Positions 6,038-12,335 of a DNA stretch of 12,335 bases are shown here, piece by piece. The DNA is from Propionivibrio sp. GTDB lineage: Bacteria > Pseudomonadota > Gammaproteobacteria > Burkholderiales > Rhodocyclaceae. Both the position numbers and the translations under genes were made by a program. The notes below the pieces were generated by a model. That model did not search any database. It was not told the origin of the DNA and saw only the letters and a program-made list of their open reading frames with translations. Each line of letters begins with the position of its first letter. The stretch's first letter is position 1. The stretch spans positions 1 through 12,335 of the forward strand of contig QKII01000449.1 of NCBI GenBank assembly GCA_003249625.1, read 5' to 3'.

Positions 6038-9000
6038 ATGGAGAAGCCCACCGCGCAAGACAGCGCCCCGTCCTGGTTCGACGATCCGCTCTGGTACAAG
6101 GACGCGATCATCTACGAGTTGCACATCAAGGCGTTCTTCGACAGCAAGGGCGACGGGATGGGCGACTTCCGCGGGCTGACCGAGAAGCTCGATTACTTGC
6201 AGGATCTCGGCGTCAATACGCTGTGGCTGTTGCCGTTCTACCCGTCCCCGCTGAAGGACGATGGCTACGACATATCGGACTATCGCAACGTTCACCCCCA
6301 ATACGGGTCGCTGGCCGACGTCCGCCAGTTCGTGCGCGAGGCGCATCGCCGTGGGCTGAAAGTCATCACCGAGCTGGTCATCAACCATACCTCCGACCAG
6401 CACCCCTGGTTCCAGGCGGCCCGCAGCGCCCCCGCCGGGTCGAAAAAGCGCGATTTCTACGTCTGGAGCGACACGGACAAGAAATACCCCGAGACCCGGA
6501 TCATCTTTACCGACACCGAGAAATCGAACTGGACCTGGGATGAAACCGCCGGCGCCTACTACTGGCATCGATTCTTCTCACACCAGCCCGACCTCAACCA
6601 CAACAACCCCGAAGTCGTCAAAGCGGTGATCCGCATCATGCGCTTCTGGTTCGACCTTGGTGTAGACGGGCTGCGGCTCGACGCGATCCCTTACCTCTGC
6701 GTACGCGAAGGCACCAGCAACGAGAACCTTCCGGAAACGCACGCGGTGATCAAGCAGATGCGCGCGGTTATCGACTCGCGCTACGAGAACCGCATACTCC
6801 TCGCCGAAGCCAATCAGTGGCCGGAGGACGTGCGCGAATATTTCGGCGAAGGCGATGAATGCCACATGGCCTACCACTTTCCGCTGATGCCGCGCATCTA
6901 CATGGCCGTTGCACAGGAGGACCGCCACCCTGTCGTCGAGATCATGCAGCAGACGCCGGACATCCCGGCAAACAGCCAGTGGGCCATCTTTCTGCGCAAC
7001 CACGACGAACTGACGCTGGAGATGGTCACCCATCGTGAACGCGACTACATGTACGAAATGTACGCGGCGGACAAGCGCATGCGCGTCAACGTCGGCATTC
7101 GGCGGCGTCTGGCTCCGCTGATGGAGAACAACCGCGACAAGATCGAACTGGTCAATTTTCTGCTGATGACGCTCCCGGGGTCACCGATCATCTACTACGG
7201 GGACGAGATCGGCATGGGCGACAACATCTACCTCGGCGACCGCAACGGGGTTCGCACTCCGATGCAGTGGTCACCGGATCGAAACGCCGGCTTCTCGCGC
7301 GCCGATCCACAACGCCTCTACCTGCCGCCGATCATGGACCCGATCTACGGCTACGAGGCGGTCAACATCGAAGCGCAAAGCCGCAACCCGTCATCGCTCC
7401 TGCACTGGACCCGGCGCATCATCGCCGTACGCAAGAACTACAAGGCATTCGGGCGCGGCACGTTGCGCTTTCTCGACCCTGGCAATCGGAAGATTCTGGC
7501 CTACATCCGCGAGTGGGGCGAGGAGATCATTCTCTGCGTGGTCAACCTGTCGCGCTCGGCACAACCGGTCGAACTGGACCTGTCGTACTGGAAGACGCGC
7601 GTACCGGTCGAACTGATGGGCCGCATCTCCTTCCCGCCGATAGGCACGCTGCCGTACCTGCTGACCCTCAAGGGGTATGGGTACTACAGTTTCCGCCTGA
7701 CCACCGACGCGGAAATTCCCTACTGGCACGAAAGCCACCTGCCGCGCGCCGAGTTGCCGGTGCTGGTGCTGACCGAAGGCTGGCTGACCTTTCTGGGCGG
7801 ACGCTCGGACGCCAGCGTGGTGCGGCGAACCATCGCTGCCGCCACCACAGACCAGCTGCAACATGAGGTTCTCGTTCCCTACCTTTCAAGCAAGCGCTGG
7901 TTCTCTTCGCGCGACCTGCCGATCGACAGCATCCGCCTCGTGGAAAGCGCCGAATGGACCACCGAACGCGGCAGCTGGCTGGTCACCGTACTTGAAGTCC
8001 AGCCCCACGGCGACGCCCCGCAACTGTACTTTCTGCCGCTGGCCATCTGCTGGGAAGACGATGTCAGTGAGGAAAAACTGCAGGCACTTGCCCCCTGGAC
8101 TCTCGCCCGGGTACGCCAGCGCGCCCGTGTCGGCCTGCTCTACGGCGCTTTCGGCGACGACGCATTCTGCCGCGCGCTGGTACGCAGCATCGGCCGAAAC
8201 CTTGATCTCCCGCTCGGCAAATCGCATGTCGCATTCCGCGCAGGCCCGGCCTATGCACCGCTCGCCGAGGGCACGGAAACACCTGTTCGCCACCCACTGC
8301 TCGAACAGAGCAACACGACGATCTACTTCGGTAACCAGTTCTTCTTCAAGGGTTACCGGCGGTTGCAGGAAGGCACCAACACCGAAGTTGAAATGGGACG
8401 TTTCCTCACCGAGGCAACCCTGTTCCGACACATCGTGCCGCTTGCCGGATCGATCGAACTGCATCGTGGCGACGACAGCGTGCTGACTCTCGGGCTCTTG
8501 CAGGCCTACATGGAACACCAGCATAACGCCTGGAATTTCACCATCGACTACGTCGAGCGTTTCCTCGCCGACCGACTCTCTCCGGTAACCGAGGGCAACG
8601 CAACCGGCAATGTCACGCAGTCGGAAACGCAGCACGGCTTTTTCATGTCGCTGATGCAACTGCTCGGCCAGCGCACCGGTGAATTGCACTGCGCCCTGTG
8701 CCAGGTAACTGGCAACGCCGCCTTCGACCCAGAGCAATTCACCGAAGCCGACATCGTCTGCCGAAGCGACGAGGCCCGCGAACGCCTGACCCGCGTGCTA
8801 AGTACTCTGGAGGAACACTGCACCGATCTACCGCCTGCGATCCAAGGCCCCTGCCGGCGACTTCTCAAGCATCGCGAGGCGCTGCAGGACCGCCTGGCCC
8901 CGTTGACGATTCAAGGGGCCAGCGGCTTGAAAATTCGCTGCCACGGCGACTACAACCTCGGGCAACTTCTGCTGACGCAAAACGACTTCCTGATCACCGA

Positions 9001-9433
9001 CTTCGAAGGCAATACGACTGTTCCCCTCGAAATGCGGCGGCGCAAGACGACTCCGCTGCAGGACGTGGCGACGATGCTCGGCTGCTTCACCTACGCTGCG
9101 GCGGTAGCCGTCAACCACGCCACGCAGGAACGCCCGGACGACCGCCATCGCCTCGGGCCGCTGGCGCAGGCGTGGGAAACGGAAACCGCGGCAGCGTTCC
9201 TCGCCGGTTACCACGCGGCCTGCGACGAAATACCCGCCATGTTCGGCCCGCCCGAACAGGCGGTCGCGCTGCTCGACTTCCTGCGTCTGGATAACCTGGT
9301 CTGCAGGCTCGCCGACGAACTGGCATCGCGCCCGGAATGGCTACCGATCCCACTGTACGGGATCCTGCGTCTACTGGGCACGGAGGAAAACGGGGACACG
9401 ACCTACAGTGTGTCCGATGTTGCAACCGATTGA
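6038..9433 (+). CDS. treS: Trehalose synthase (maltose glucosylmutase) fused to maltokinase
   Basis: This cytoplasmic protein of 1131 residues has two enzymes. The N-terminal GH13 domain (about 1-560) interconverts maltose and trehalose. The catalytic triad is visible as Asp215 in GLRLDAIPY, Glu257 in LLAEAN and Asp323 in LRNHDE, with region I at VINHTSD. The C-terminal half (about 610-1131) is a maltokinase that makes maltose-1-phosphate from ATP; its kinase motifs are HGDYNLGQ (969-976, Asp971) and DFEG (988-991). Fused TreS-Mak proteins of this length are common in bacteria. The open frame extends upstream to 5705, but homology begins near SWFDDPLWYKDAIIYELH, and ATG 6038 has AAGGGAG (6024-6030) seven bases upstream, so I place the start there. 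It heads an operon with glgX 75 bases downstream. Maltose-1-phosphate normally feeds GlgE, which is not in this window. Confidence 0.95.
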   Translation: MEKPTAQDSAPSWFDDPLWYKDAIIYELHIKAFFDSKGDGMGDFRGLTEKLDYLQDLGVNTLWLLPFYPSPLKDDGYDISDYRNVHPQYGSLADVRQFVREAHRRGLKVITELVINHTSDQHPWFQAARSAPAGSKKRDFYVWSDTDKKYPETRIIFTDTEKSNWTWDETAGAYYWHRFFSHQPDLNHNNPEVVKAVIRIMRFWFDLGVDGLRLDAIPYLCVREGTSNENLPETHAVIKQMRAVIDSRYENRILLAEANQWPEDVREYFGEGDECHMAYHFPLMPRIYMAVAQEDRHPVVEIMQQTPDIPANSQWAIFLRNHDELTLEMVTHRERDYMYEMYAADKRMRVNVGIRRRLAPLMENNRDKIELVNFLLMTLPGSPIIYYGDEIGMGDNIYLGDRNGVRTPMQWSPDRNAGFSRADPQRLYLPPIMDPIYGYEAVNIEAQSRNPSSLLHWTRRIIAVRKNYKAFGRGTLRFLDPGNRKILAYIREWGEEIILCVVNLSRSAQPVELDLSYWKTRVPVELMGRISFPPIGTLPYLLTLKGYGYYSFRLTTDAEIPYWHESHLPRAELPVLVLTEGWLTFLGGRSDASVVRRTIAAATTDQLQHEVLVPYLSSKRWFSSRDLPIDSIRLVESAEWTTERGSWLVTVLEVQPHGDAPQLYFLPLAICWEDDVSEEKLQALAPWTLARVRQRARVGLLYGAFGDDAFCRALVRSIGRNLDLPLGKSHVAFRAGPAYAPLAEGTETPVRHPLLEQSNTTIYFGNQFFFKGYRRLQEGTNTEVEMGRFLTEATLFRHIVPLAGSIELHRGDDSVLTLGLLQAYMEHQHNAWNFTIDYVERFLADRLSPVTEGNATGNVTQSETQHGFFMSLMQLLGQRTGELHCALCQVTGNAAFDPEQFTEADIVCRSDEARERLTRVLSTLEEHCTDLPPAIQGPCRRLLKHREALQDRLAPLTIQGASGLKIRCHGDYNLGQLLLTQNDFLITDFEGNTTVPLEMRRRKTTPLQDVATMLGCFTYAAAVAVNHATQERPDDRHRLGPLAQAWETETAAAFLAGYHAACDEIPAMFGPPEQAVALLDFLRLDNLVCRLADELASRPEWLPIPLYGILRLLGTEENGDTTYSVSDVATD

Positions 9434-9508
9434 ACGTGTTTGAACGTAATCAAGCCTTGAAAGAACTCGATCACCAACAACCATAACGAAGAACAAACGG
9501 AGACATCC

Positions 9509-11637
<2,129 letters not shown>

Positions 11638-11641
<4 letters not shown>

Positions 11642-12335
11642 AGTACAGCCACGACATGCCGTTCGGCAGCGAACTTCTGCCCGGCGGAGGCGTACGCTTC
11701 CGCCTCTGGGCGCCCGGCATCGCCCAAGCTCGCCTGTCCCTGGCAGGCAACGAATCGCTTCTGCCCATGGACAAGGAGCGCACCGGCTGGCACACGCTGA
11801 CGGTCGCCAATGCCGGCGCCGGCACCCGTTATGCATTTGTTATGCCTGACGGTCTGCACGTACCCGACCCGGCCTCACGCAGCAACCCTGAAGACGTGCA
11901 CGCACCGTCCGAAGTCATCGACCCGCGGGCGTTCGACTGGCCCGACGATGGCTGGCACGGCCGCCCGTGGGAAGAGGCAGTGATCTACGAGCTGCACGTC
12001 GGAACCTTCTCCCCATCGGGAGACTTCGCCGGAGTCATCGAGCGACTGGATTACCTCGTCGACCTTGGCATCACTGCCATCGAACTGATGCCGCTCGCCG
12101 ACTTTCCCGGCCATCGTGGCTGGGGCTACGACGGTGTGCTGCCCTTCGCCCCCGAGTCCGCCTACGGCCCCCCGGACGACCTCAAGCGTCTGATCGCGGC
12201 AGCGCATGCCCGCGGCCTGATGGTCCTCCTCGATGTCGTCTATAACCACTTCGGGCCGGAAGGCAACTACCTGCACGCCTACGCCCGCGAGTTCTTCAAC
12301 TCCCGCCACCACACGCCATGGGGCGCGGCGATCAA
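11638..12335 (+). CDS. treZ: Malto-oligosyltrehalose trehalohydrolase, N-terminal part (cut by window end)
   Basis: TreZ releases trehalose from maltooligosyl-trehalose made by TreY. The first 232 residues are present, roughly 40 per cent of the usual 580-620. They show the N-terminal beta-sandwich ([19 protein letters not shown]), the linker [13 protein letters not shown], then the start of the GH13 barrel with [36 protein letters not shown] and region [14 protein letters not shown] (Asp199). PWGAAI at the very end is also typical. The catalytic residues lie beyond the edge. ATG 11638 overlaps the glgX stop (ATGA) and has GAGG (11628-11631) six bases upstream. A glycogen branching enzyme shares the fold, but [11 protein letters not shown] and FGPEGNY favour TreZ. 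TreY would be expected downstream. Confidence 0.92.

Overview
The window is GC-rich bacterial chromosomal DNA, most likely from a betaproteobacterium. A Rhodocyclales-like lineage that stores glycogen and takes up acetate (Accumulibacter/Propionivibrio/Dechloromonas type) would fit. This placement is inferred from gene content and codon use only. I see no tRNA, rRNA, CRISPR array, insertion sequence or phage gene.

Layout from left to right: (1) A minus-strand HAD-IB phosphatase-like gene (35-678) whose catalytic motif I is cut off from the rest by a small frame-breaking deletion. (2) A minus-strand 'long' pyrophosphate-dependent phosphofructokinase (788-2494), followed by a strong terminator. 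(3) A gap of about 840 bases with the presumed promoters of the two divergent flanking genes. (4) A plus-strand SatP/YaaH-type acetate-succinate transporter (3337-3951). (5) Back-to-back terminators, then a small minus-strand gene (4030-4308) encoding an unrecognised 92-residue acidic protein. It is built almost entirely of 16-residue repeats with the core ICAFGE(D/N/E)C. (6) A minus-strand second phosphofructokinase (4447-5715) with the ATP-type GGDG signature and its own terminator. (7) A divergent control region (5716-6037) with a clean inverted repeat. (8) A plus-strand operon: trehalose synthase-maltokinase fusion (6038-9433), glycogen debranching enzyme GlgX/TreX (9509-11641), and malto-oligosyltrehalose trehalohydrolase TreZ (11638 onward, cut by the window edge).

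Together the genes describe storage-carbon traffic. GlgX releases linear maltodextrins from glycogen. TreZ, with a TreY expected just outside the window, would turn these into trehalose. TreS interconverts trehalose and maltose, and its fused maltokinase makes maltose-1-phosphate, the donor for GlgE-type glucan synthesis. The two phosphofructokinases, one PPi-linked and potentially reversible and one ATP-linked, sit where glycolytic and gluconeogenic flux is set. The transporter supplies C2/C4 acids. The most novel-looking item is the CX5C repeat protein gene between the transporter and the ATP-type phosphofructokinase: its repeats are organised as a duplicated block of three units, and nothing nearby explains its function.
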